A stretch of 32,519 bases of DNA from an uncultured Bacteroidia bacterium (lineage in GTDB: Bacteria > Bacteroidota > Bacteroidia > SpSt-205). Below are positions 25,065-32,035 of the stretch, piece by piece. The translations under genes and the position numbers were made by a program. The stretch lies in assembly GCA_937995505.1 (NCBI GenBank), contig CALKJV010000097.1:1-32519 (forward strand), given 5' to 3'. Position 1 is the first letter of the stretch, and each line of letters begins with the position of its first letter. Below the pieces are notes generated by a model. That model was not told where the DNA came from. It ran no database searches and saw only the letters and a list, made by a program, of their open reading frames with translations.

Positions 25065-26916
25065 TGTAATTGTCGTCGGCGCCGGTCACGCTGGCAACGA
25101 GGCCGCAGCCGCAGCGGCCCACTTAGGGTGCTCAGTGCTTTTGATTACCCAAGACATGACCAAAATCGGCCAAATGTCTTGCAACCCCGCCATGGGCGGT
25201 ATCGCCAAAGGACAGCTCGTACGAGAGATAGACGCCCTCGGAGGGCTCTCGGGTATCATAACAGACGAGACCATGATACAGTTTCGCATGCTCAATCGCT
25301 CTAAAGGTCCTGCCCTGTGGAGTCCTCGAGCCCAAAATGACCGAGCCGCCTTCGCCGCTCGATGGCGCTGGCACTTGGAGCAAATCCCTAACCTCTTTTT
25401 CTGGCAAGATACAGTTACGGGCCTCCTTCTCACACCTGACAAACGGCAGGTTCTCGGCGTACAGACCCGCACTGGGAAAACCTTCACTGCACAGACCGTC
25501 GTATTGACTACGGGCACCTTCCTAGGGGGGCTCATTCACATAGGCCTCGTACAGCAGCCGGGCGGCCGCATGGGCGAAGCCGCAAGCTACGGTGTCACCG
25601 AACAGCTGCGAGAAATCGGTTTTGAAACAGGCCGCATGAAAACCGGCACCCCTCCCCGCATAGACGGTCGCACCGTAGATTTCTCCCGAATGGAACCCCA
25701 GTACGGCGATGAACCACCCGGCCGCTTCTCTTACGAAGATACCCCGCCCCTTACCGACCAGCTGCCTTGCTGGATCACCTACACAAACCCCAAAGTGCAT
25801 CGCGTCCTAGAAGAAGGCCTTTCTCAGTCCCCTCTCTACACGGGCGTAATCCAAGGCATCGGTCCTCGCTACTGCCCCTCCATAGAAGATAAAATCGTGC
25901 GCTTCTCCGAAAAAGAACGGCACCAGCTCTTTCTAGAACCCGAAGGCCGCCACACCGTGGAAATGTACCTCAACGGCTTTTCCTCCTCCTTGCCCGAAGC
26001 CATACAAGTAGAAGCCCTCCACCATATCCCGGGCCTTGAGAATGCCCGCATCTTTCGGCCAGGATATGCCATAGAGTATGATTACTTCCCTCCCTACCAG
26101 CTGCATCCCACCTTAGAGACCCGCCTGGTAGAGAATCTCTTCTTTGCTGGCCAAATCAACGGCACCACAGGCTACGAAGAAGCCGCCGCCCAAGGCATCA
26201 TTGCAGGCATGAACGCCGCCACCAAAGTGAAAAACCTCCCCCCCTTCACACTAAGCCGGGATGAGGCATACATCGGAGTACTTATTGACGACCTGATTAC
26301 AAAAGGCGTAGATGAGCCCTACCGAATGTTTACTTCCCGGGCGGAGTTTCGGCTGCTGCTGCGCCAAGACAATGCGGACCTGCGCCTTACTGAAAAAAGC
26401 TACCGCTTCGGGCTTACTTCCGAGCGGCGCTATGGGCGCATGAGAAGCCGCAGAGAGCAAATCCAACAGCTCCTCGCTTATCTAAAAGACACCAAAGCAC
26501 CCCCAGACTTAGTGAATGGCTGGCTTGAGTCGCTCGGCGAAGCTCCCATCTCTCAAAAAGTACCCCTCTCTACCCTTCTCTTACGCCCCAGAGTAACCCT
26601 CCAAGGATTAGCGCAGCTGCACCCAGAGCTGCAAGTCTTCTTAGCGCGCTTAGACCCTACAGCCATAGAGACCGCTGAAATTGAGCTTACCTATGGTGGC
26701 TATTTGGAGAAGGAGCGGTTGCAAGCCGAGAAGCTCCGCCGACTAGAAGAAGTACCCTTACCCGAGAGTTTAGACTTCCGTCAGATGGCTTTCCTGTCTT
26801 TTGAAGCCCGGGAAAAACTCCAAAAACATCGGCCCCGCACGATTCGTCAAGCCAGCCAAATCAGCGGCGTAAGCCCCGCTGATATTAGCGCCTTGCTCAC
26901 CTATTTAGGGCGATGA
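25039..26916 (+). CDS. mnmG: tRNA uridine-5-carboxymethylaminomethyl modification enzyme MnmG (GidA)
   Basis: MnmG with MnmE installs the carboxymethylaminomethyl group on U34 of several tRNAs, using FAD and folate. The FAD-binding fold starts at residues 9-30 (DVIVVGAGHAGNEAAAAAAH without its last residues). It is followed by MSCNPAMGGIAKGQLVREID, KTGTPPRIDGRTVD, YCPSIEDKIVRF, GLENARIFRPGYAIEYDY and FFAGQINGTTGYEEAAAQG, all diagnostic. The 625-aa length is normal with the ATG at 25039; a start at 24988 would add 17 residues within ybeY. The start codon lies inside a parS-like site. It ends in an ATGA overlap with the EnvC-like gene. In many bacteria mnmG is close to oriC. Confidence 0.97.
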   Translation: MKHPKSEFDVIVVGAGHAGNEAAAAAAHLGCSVLLITQDMTKIGQMSCNPAMGGIAKGQLVREIDALGGLSGIITDETMIQFRMLNRSKGPALWSPRAQNDRAAFAARWRWHLEQIPNLFFWQDTVTGLLLTPDKRQVLGVQTRTGKTFTAQTVVLTTGTFLGGLIHIGLVQQPGGRMGEAASYGVTEQLREIGFETGRMKTGTPPRIDGRTVDFSRMEPQYGDEPPGRFSYEDTPPLTDQLPCWITYTNPKVHRVLEEGLSQSPLYTGVIQGIGPRYCPSIEDKIVRFSEKERHQLFLEPEGRHTVEMYLNGFSSSLPEAIQVEALHHIPGLENARIFRPGYAIEYDYFPPYQLHPTLETRLVENLFFAGQINGTTGYEEAAAQGIIAGMNAATKVKNLPPFTLSRDEAYIGVLIDDLITKGVDEPYRMFTSRAEFRLLLRQDNADLRLTEKSYRFGLTSERRYGRMRSRREQIQQLLAYLKDTKAPPDLVNGWLESLGEAPISQKVPLSTLLLRPRVTLQGLAQLHPELQVFLARLDPTAIETAEIELTYGGYLEKERLQAEKLRRLEEVPLPESLDFRQMAFLSFEAREKLQKHRPRTIRQASQISGVSPADISALLTYLGR

Positions 26917-28127
26917 ACGGAAAAGCCCGACAGCCCTCCCGATTCCCCTGGTTTGCTCTCTGGATAGGAAGCCTTCTCTTCGCTCAGCAGGGCACCCGAG
27001 ACTTTGCTGCCGAGCGCAAGAAACTAGAACGGCGCCGCCAACAGATTGAAGTGGAGCTCCAACAGACGCAAAACCTTCTCAACCAGACTCGCAGCCAAAA
27101 AAAGCAGTCCTTGACCGAAATGACTCTCCTACGCCGCCAGATCGCCCTCCGGGAAAAGCTCCTCTATAGCATCCAGCAGGAACTGCAACTCTTAGAACAA
27201 GATATTTACCGCTTAGCTACGGTGCGGGATGCATTAGAGCGCGACCTGAAGCGCTTGTATCGCAGCTATGTGTGGACTCTTTACCTCTTAGACAAAAACC
27301 AGCGAGAGGTAAGCCCATGGATCTGGATCTTGAGCGCTGAGTCCTTTCGTCAGGCCTACGAGCGGATGTTTTACTTCCGAGCGGTGTCACGATTTCGGGA
27401 GGAGCAGCTGCGGCTCATTCAGCGCACCCAATACTTTTTAGGGGGACGCACAGAAGAGCTTCGTAAGACCCGACAAGATAAGCAGCGGCTTTTAGCGCTC
27501 TACCTTGAGCAGGCAAAAGCCCTTCAACGCAGCCGAGAGGAGAAGCGGGCCGTATATCAGCAGCTCCAGAAGCAAGAGCAGAACTACCGCCAGCGGCTCA
27601 CGCAGTCCCGACGAGAGCTGCAGCAAATCCAGAAGCGCATTGATGAGCTAATCCGTGCGGAGGTAGAAGCGACTCAAAAAGCAGCTCTTAGCACGGCGGA
27701 GAAGCGTCTAGCAAGTGCCTTTGAGCAGAACAAGGGCCTACTCCCCTGGCCCATAGCGTCGGATAAGGTAGTGGTTACTAGCCCTTTTGGTACTGTAGAA
27801 GATGAGAGTGGCGGGCTTATCACCAATCATGGCGTGTATTTAGCGGGCACACCAGGAGCAGAGGTCCGAGCAGTCTTCGCAGGGAAGGTTACGGCTGTAA
27901 CCCAAATCCCCGGCCAAGGCAAAGTCGTTATTATTCAGCATGGCACTTACCGCACGGTATACGCCCGCTTGCGCGATACCACTGTGCAACCCGGCCAGCA
28001 AGTCTCTATCCTGACCCCAATTGGGCACCTCTCCAGCGGAGCAGAGCATGAGCCCCCGCAGTTATACTTCCTCATCTACAAAGGCAAAACCCCCATCAAT
28101 CCCTTGGAATGGGTAGCCGGCCGATAG
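26913..28127 (+). CDS. EnvC-like coiled-coil protein with degenerate LytM domain
   Basis: This periplasmic protein resembles EnvC, which activates cell-wall amidases during division. Residues about 8-26 are a signal peptide (RFPWFALWIGSLLFAQQ without the edges). A long coiled coil runs over about 30-265, Gln/Arg/Glu-rich. The LytM (M23) domain covers about 285-400: PWPIASDKVVVTSPFG, then NHGVYLAGTPGAEVRAVFAGKV, IQHGTYRTVYARL and GHLSSGAEHEPPQLYFLIYKG. The zinc ligands of active M23 enzymes (HxxxD and HxH) are replaced by NHGVYL and LYFLI, so it is predicted to be inactive as a peptidase. Length is 404 aa. It overlaps mnmG by 4 nt and prmC by 19 nt. Confidence 0.88.
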   Translation: MNGKARQPSRFPWFALWIGSLLFAQQGTRDFAAERKKLERRRQQIEVELQQTQNLLNQTRSQKKQSLTEMTLLRRQIALREKLLYSIQQELQLLEQDIYRLATVRDALERDLKRLYRSYVWTLYLLDKNQREVSPWIWILSAESFRQAYERMFYFRAVSRFREEQLRLIQRTQYFLGGRTEELRKTRQDKQRLLALYLEQAKALQRSREEKRAVYQQLQKQEQNYRQRLTQSRRELQQIQKRIDELIRAEVEATQKAALSTAEKRLASAFEQNKGLLPWPIASDKVVVTSPFGTVEDESGGLITNHGVYLAGTPGAEVRAVFAGKVTAVTQIPGQGKVVIIQHGTYRTVYARLRDTTVQPGQQVSILTPIGHLSSGAEHEPPQLYFLIYKGKTPINPLEWVAGR

Positions 28128-28987
28128 TTTCCCGTGAAACCCTAACGCTCATCCAGCTGCGCGAAGAAACCTTAGAAGCGCTGATCCCCTTATACGGCCC
28201 AGCAGAAAGCCAAGCCCTCTTTCGGCAGCTCCTAAGTCACTTTTGGCCTAACTGGCAAATTGAATGGCTCATTTCACGAGGAGAAGCGCTGTTTCCTCCT
28301 TACCTCAAACCTGATTGGCAGGCGGCCCTCCGTCGTCTCCTCGCCCACGAACCTCTGGCTTACATCACAAGCGAAGTAGAATTCCTCGGCCTTTCCCTTG
28401 CTGTGCGGCCGGGTGTCTTTATCCCGCGCCCAGAAACCGAGGCTTGGGTACATGGGCTCATCCAGGCGTTCTCCTCTACTCCCCTGCGCTACATTCTGGA
28501 TATTGGCACAGGAAGCGGTGCTATCGCCCTTGCTTTGGCCCGAGCCTTCCCCCAAGCGGAAGTATATGCTGTGGAAAAAAGTCCCATTGCAGCCGAGACT
28601 GCCCGCGAGAATGCCCAACGATATCACCTACCCCTCCACTTGGCCCTAATCCCCTTCGGCGAAGCCCCCCTCCCCAGCTCCTGGCCGCAAAAGTGGGACC
28701 TTATCGTCTCAAATCCCCCCTACATCCCTTACGCCGCCTATCCCGAAACTGAACTGCGCGTCCGCCTTCACGAACCCCCAGAGGCGCTTTTCTGCAGAGA
28801 CATTGAGCCCACTGCGAAAATTCTTGACTTTGCCTCAAAAAACCTAAATGCAAACGCCCGCTGCGTTGTAGAAATTTTTCCCAAAATGGTGAAAAAACTT
28901 ATATCCCTGTGCCATGACCTGGGCCTAATAGCTCAGATACACAAGGACTTATCGGGGCGGCCACGAACCTTGTGGGTACAGCGATAG
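28109..28987 (+). CDS. prmC: Peptide chain release factor N(5)-glutamine methyltransferase
   Basis: PrmC methylates the glutamine of the GGQ motif in release factors 1 and 2, using S-adenosylmethionine. The family segments are EPLAYITSEVEFLGL, the RPET motif at 107-110, SAM motif I ILDIGTGSGAIALALA at 129-144, and the catalytic NPPY at 202-205 (DLIVSNPPYIPY). The C-terminus GLIAQIHKDLSGRPRTLWVQR without its edges (IHKDLSGRPR) is characteristic. The 292-aa length is normal. It starts 19 nt before the EnvC-like stop, and its first codons coincide with a parS-like site. It is the last gene of the operon that begins at DUF4175. Confidence 0.96.
   Translation: MGSRPIVSRETLTLIQLREETLEALIPLYGPAESQALFRQLLSHFWPNWQIEWLISRGEALFPPYLKPDWQAALRRLLAHEPLAYITSEVEFLGLSLAVRPGVFIPRPETEAWVHGLIQAFSSTPLRYILDIGTGSGAIALALARAFPQAEVYAVEKSPIAAETARENAQRYHLPLHLALIPFGEAPLPSSWPQKWDLIVSNPPYIPYAAYPETELRVRLHEPPEALFCRDIEPTAKILDFASKNLNANARCVVEIFPKMVKKLISLCHDLGLIAQIHKDLSGRPRTLWVQR
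28126..28141. promoter_or_regulatory. Second parS-like site (13 of 16 bases)
   Basis: AGTTTCCCGTGAAACC matches parS at 13 of 16 bases, and 13 of 14 in the core GTTTCACGTGAAAC. It lies at the EnvC-like stop and within the first codons of prmC, where it encodes VSRET, the peptide parS gives in one frame. It is 3.1 kb from the first site. Confidence 0.45.
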
Positions 28988-28993
28988 CCGCTC

Positions 28994-29022
28994 TTGAGAA
29001 AGCCTTTTTTGCGCTATCTTTG
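28994..29022 (+). promoter_or_regulatory. Bacteroidota promoter for tRNA-Pro (TTG-N18-TATCTTTG)
   Basis: TTG at 28994-28996 and TATCTTTG at 29015-29022 match the -33 and -7 elements with 18 nt between them. The tRNA begins 8 nt after the -7 box, so transcription would start almost at its 5' end. Confidence 0.55.
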
Positions 29023-29030
29023 CCCCACTT

Positions 29031-29104
29031 CGGGGAGTAGCTCAGCCCGGTAGAGCACTAGTTTAGGGGACTAGGGGCCGTGGGTTCAAATCCCGCCTCC
29101 CCGA
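29031..29104 (+). tRNA. tRNA-Pro, anticodon AGG
   Basis: The 74-nt sequence folds into a full cloverleaf. The acceptor stem is CGGGGAG/CTCCCCG, the D stem GCTC/GAGC, the anticodon stem CTAGT/ACTAG and the T stem GTGGG/CCCGC with loop TTCAAAT. The variable loop is 5 nt, so it is not tRNA-Leu. The seven-base anticodon loop TTAGGGG places AGG at 34-36 and G at 37, reading CCU. The C1-G72 pair and A73 are proline identity features. CCA is not encoded. A34 is unusual for bacterial tRNA-Pro, where GGG, TGG and CGG are the norm. Confidence 0.9.
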
Positions 29105-29175
29105 CAAGGAGAGCTAAAGCGCTCAGGTGTTCTAAAAACCCTTTGGCAAAGCTATAAGCCGTGGGGGAGGAGCTG
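29105..29175. other. Short intergenic region between tRNA-Pro and aceB
   Basis: About 70 nt with no open frame or clear hairpin-plus-T-run. I see nothing here beyond the aceB promoter at its right end. Confidence 0.4.
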
Positions 29176-29183
29176 TATATTTG
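29176..29183 (+). promoter_or_regulatory. Bacteroidota -7 box for aceB-aceA (TATATTTG)
   Basis: TATATTTG lies 6 nt before the aceB ATG at 29190 and implies a leaderless message. It also argues against the in-frame TTG at 29181 as start, which would lie inside the box. Confidence 0.5.
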
Positions 29184-29189
29184 CGGCCC

Positions 29190-30701
29190 ATGGAAGTCCC
29201 CAACTGGCTCCTCCCCCCACCCCTGCATACCCTGCTTCGCAGACTCCACAAAGCTTTAGCTCCAGAGAGAAAAGCGGCCTTGAGGGCACGGAAGTCTACC
29301 TCAGGGATCTATTCCCAGCCCAGCCAAGCTATCCGCTCCAGCCAGTGGCAGGCACGCCCCCTTCCCCCACCTCTCCAAAAGCGCTATGTAGAGATTACGG
29401 GGCCTGCCGAGCCTAAGCTCATCATCAACGCGCTGCACTCTGGCGCCGATGCCTTCATGGCTGACCTAGAAGATGCCCTTACGCCGCACTGGGAGCGCCA
29501 GCTCCAAGCCCAAGAAGCTCTCTATCACGCCGCTCGCGGACAGCTCTGCTTCACCAGTCCAGAAGGAAAGGAATACCGCTTAGACCCCGCCTACCCTACC
29601 CTCTTACTGGCGCGCCCACGCGGCCTTCACTTAGTAGAGCGACACTATTGCGTTGACGGCAAGCCCATCGCAGCCAGTTTCTTTGATACCGCCGTCTATC
29701 TCTATCATAACGCAGAAGCTTTACTTCGGCGCGGCGCTGGCCCCTACCTCTATATTCCCAAAATAGAATCTCCCGCTGAGGCTCGGGTTTGGGCGCATCT
29801 CCTCACCCTCTGCGAAGAAACCCTGGGCCTGCCCCTTGGCACCATACGAGTAACGGTGCTCATTGAGACCTTCCCCGCTGCTTTGCAGGTAGAGGAAATT
29901 GTATATGAGCTTCGCGAGCACATCGCTGGGCTCAACGCTGGCCGCTGGGATTACCTTTTTAGCGTCATCAAAGCGCACCAGCACCAACGGCATTTCGTAC
30001 TCCCCGAACGGGAGGCCCTTACCATGGAAGTGCCCTTCCTGCGCGCCTACGCCGAAGAGGTGGTACGAGCTGCCCACCGTAGGGGTATTTTAGCCATTGG
30101 GGGCATGTCGGCTTTCATTCCCGACCGAAAAAACCCAGAGCTAAACGCTCAGGCCTTCGCCCGGGTGGAAAAAGACAAGCGTCGCGAAATAGCGCAAGGA
30201 TTTGATGGAGCTTGGGTAGCGCACCCCGACCTCGTACCTCTCGTAAGAGACCTATTTGAAAAAGGTCTCCAAAGCCGGCCCAACCAGCTGGAGAAATTGC
30301 CCAGCCCCCCTGCAACTCGGGAACAGCTCTGCGCCTTCCCTTCTCTGGCGAAGCCGCTCCCCCTCCAAAGCGTAAAGCGTAACATAGAGGTTTTTCTCTT
30401 CTACCTCACCGCTTGGCTGCAAGGGCAGGGCGCCGTGGCGCTTTTTCACCTTATGGAAGATACCGCTACGGCCGAAATTGCCCGCGCCCAACTGTGGCAA
30501 TGGCTTTTCGCTGAAAAGCCCCCTCTCACCGACAGAGGCGCCCCTATCAGCGTAGCCCTCTACGAAAGCCTCATCGCTGAGGCCCTCCAAACCTACCCAA
30601 ACATCTCCGCCCAGGCTGCCCGGCTCCTACGAGAGCTTGTGTACAGTCCCACTTTTATTCCCTTCCTCACGAGTTATGCTTACCGAAGATACGTACCGTA
30701 A
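29190..30701 (+). CDS. aceB: Malate synthase A
   Basis: Malate synthase condenses glyoxylate with acetyl-CoA to malate, the second step of the glyoxylate bypass. The 503-aa protein has the A-type pattern: VEITGPAEPKLIINALHSGADAF split across residues about 66-88, FMADLEDALTPHW for metal binding, LYIPKIESPAEARVW, VLIETFPAALQVEEI and the signature REHIAGLNAGRWDYLFSVIK minus its edges. GGMSAFIPDRKNPE is also typical. The catalytic Asp is expected in the C-terminal segment HLMEDTATAEIARAQLWQW. It overlaps aceA by 26 nt; together they form the glyoxylate-shunt operon. No aceK is seen. This allows growth on acetate or fatty acids. Confidence 0.96.
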   Translation: MEVPNWLLPPPLHTLLRRLHKALAPERKAALRARKSTSGIYSQPSQAIRSSQWQARPLPPPLQKRYVEITGPAEPKLIINALHSGADAFMADLEDALTPHWERQLQAQEALYHAARGQLCFTSPEGKEYRLDPAYPTLLLARPRGLHLVERHYCVDGKPIAASFFDTAVYLYHNAEALLRRGAGPYLYIPKIESPAEARVWAHLLTLCEETLGLPLGTIRVTVLIETFPAALQVEEIVYELREHIAGLNAGRWDYLFSVIKAHQHQRHFVLPEREALTMEVPFLRAYAEEVVRAAHRRGILAIGGMSAFIPDRKNPELNAQAFARVEKDKRREIAQGFDGAWVAHPDLVPLVRDLFEKGLQSRPNQLEKLPSPPATREQLCAFPSLAKPLPLQSVKRNIEVFLFYLTAWLQGQGAVALFHLMEDTATAEIARAQLWQWLFAEKPPLTDRGAPISVALYESLIAEALQTYPNISAQAARLLRELVYSPTFIPFLTSYAYRRYVP

Positions 30702-31995
30702 CCGTTCCTGGGCTGAGCGAGCAGCAGCCCTCAAGCGAAGCTGGCAAGAAGATCCTCGCTGGAAAGGTGTCGTACGCCCTTATGCCGCCGAAGAGGTGAT
30801 TCGCCTGCGGGGGTCGTATGACTTCGCCTATCCGATTGCGCAGCGAGGCGCAGAAAAATTATGGGACGCCCTCCACACTCGCCCATGGGTGGCTGGCCTG
30901 GGCGCCCTCACAGGATTACAAGCCGTACAAGAGGTAGAGGCGGGTCTACCTTCTATCTATGTGAGTGGTTGGCAGGTCGCCGCGGATGCTAACCTCGCCG
31001 CCCAAACCTATCCTGACCAGAGTCTTTATCCCGTAGAGAGCGTACCTTCCCTCGTGCGCCGCATCAATAACGCCCTCCTACGCGCCGACCAAATAGAGTT
31101 TCTGCAAAACCCTGAAAAAGGCCCTTCTCGCGACTGGCTCGTCCCTATCGTGGCTGATGCTGAAGCGGGCTTCGGTGGTAACCTCAACGCCTTTGAGCTA
31201 ATGAAAATGATGATTGAAGCCGGGGCGGCCGGCGTGCACTTTGAGGACCAGCTCTCTTCCGCAAAAAAGTGCGGCCATCTCGGCGGCAAAGTGCTCGTCC
31301 CCACCAAAGAAGCTATCCAGAAACTCATCGCTGCACGCCTCGCCGCCGACGTGCTGGGCGTACCCACTGTACTTATCGCTCGCACAGATGCCAATAGCGC
31401 CACTCTTATCACCACGGATGCCGATCCGTATGATGAGCCTTTTATTCTGCGGGACCGGGGCCGCTCGTCCGAAGGGTTCTTCTATGTGCGTTCGGGGCTG
31501 GAAGCCGCCATCGCCCGCGGCTTGGCGTATGCGCCGTACGCAGACCTGCTATGGTGCGAGACAAGCACCCCCGACCTCGGCGAAGCCAAAGAATTTGCCC
31601 AAGCTATCCATGAGAAGTTCCCTGGTAAGCTCCTGGCCTATAACTGCTCCCCTTCCTTCAACTGGAAAAAACACCTCTCCGAAAGCGAAATGCTCACCTT
31701 CCGAGAAAAGCTTGCCGAAATGGGCTACAAGTATCAGTTTATCACGCTAGCAGGCTTCCATGCACTCAATACGAGCATGTTTGAGCTGTCGCGGGCTTAC
31801 TTAGAGCGAGGCATGGCGGGCTATGCAGAACTGCAAGAGCGGGAATTTGCCCTGCAAGCTCACGGCTTCCGAGCGGTCAAGCATCAAGCTTTTGTGGGCA
31901 CAGAGTATTTTGATGCTGTGCAGCTTACCGTTACCGCAGGCCAAAGCTCCCTCGCCGCCATGGACGGGTCTACCGAAAAGGCGCAGTTTCACTGA
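30676..31995 (+). CDS. aceA: Isocitrate lyase
   Basis: Isocitrate lyase splits isocitrate to glyoxylate and succinate, the first step of the glyoxylate bypass. The active-site motif KKCGH is at residues 197-201 (SSAKKCGHLGGKVLVPT). Other family segments are YVSGWQVAADAN, PIVADAEAGFGG, VLIARTDANSA, LLAYNCSPSFNWKK and FITLAGFHALN. The 439-aa length is normal for the bacterial AceA type. I chose ATG 30676, which overlaps aceB by 26 nt and gives MLTEDTYRNRSWAER; a start at 30637 would add 13 residues. Its end faces the convergent viperin-family gene across a 40-nt gap with no clear terminator. Confidence 0.97.
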   Translation: MLTEDTYRNRSWAERAAALKRSWQEDPRWKGVVRPYAAEEVIRLRGSYDFAYPIAQRGAEKLWDALHTRPWVAGLGALTGLQAVQEVEAGLPSIYVSGWQVAADANLAAQTYPDQSLYPVESVPSLVRRINNALLRADQIEFLQNPEKGPSRDWLVPIVADAEAGFGGNLNAFELMKMMIEAGAAGVHFEDQLSSAKKCGHLGGKVLVPTKEAIQKLIAARLAADVLGVPTVLIARTDANSATLITTDADPYDEPFILRDRGRSSEGFFYVRSGLEAAIARGLAYAPYADLLWCETSTPDLGEAKEFAQAIHEKFPGKLLAYNCSPSFNWKKHLSESEMLTFREKLAEMGYKYQFITLAGFHALNTSMFELSRAYLERGMAGYAELQEREFALQAHGFRAVKHQAFVGTEYFDAVQLTVTAGQSSLAAMDGSTEKAQFH

Positions 31996-32035
31996 GACTT
32001 TGCCTGAGACCGGAGGGGCCTCTCTTATCCAAACC

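Noticed and set aside
29031..29104. Reading the AGG-anticodon tRNA as tRNA-Leu or tRNA-Arg
   Set aside because: The anticodon AGG pairs with CCU, a proline codon. The variable loop is only 5 nt, and C1-G72 with A73 fits proline identity.
31996..32035. Possible terminator hairpin (GAGA...TCTC) between aceA and the viperin gene
   Set aside because: The stem has a two-base bulge and only about six pairs, and no T-run follows on either strand.
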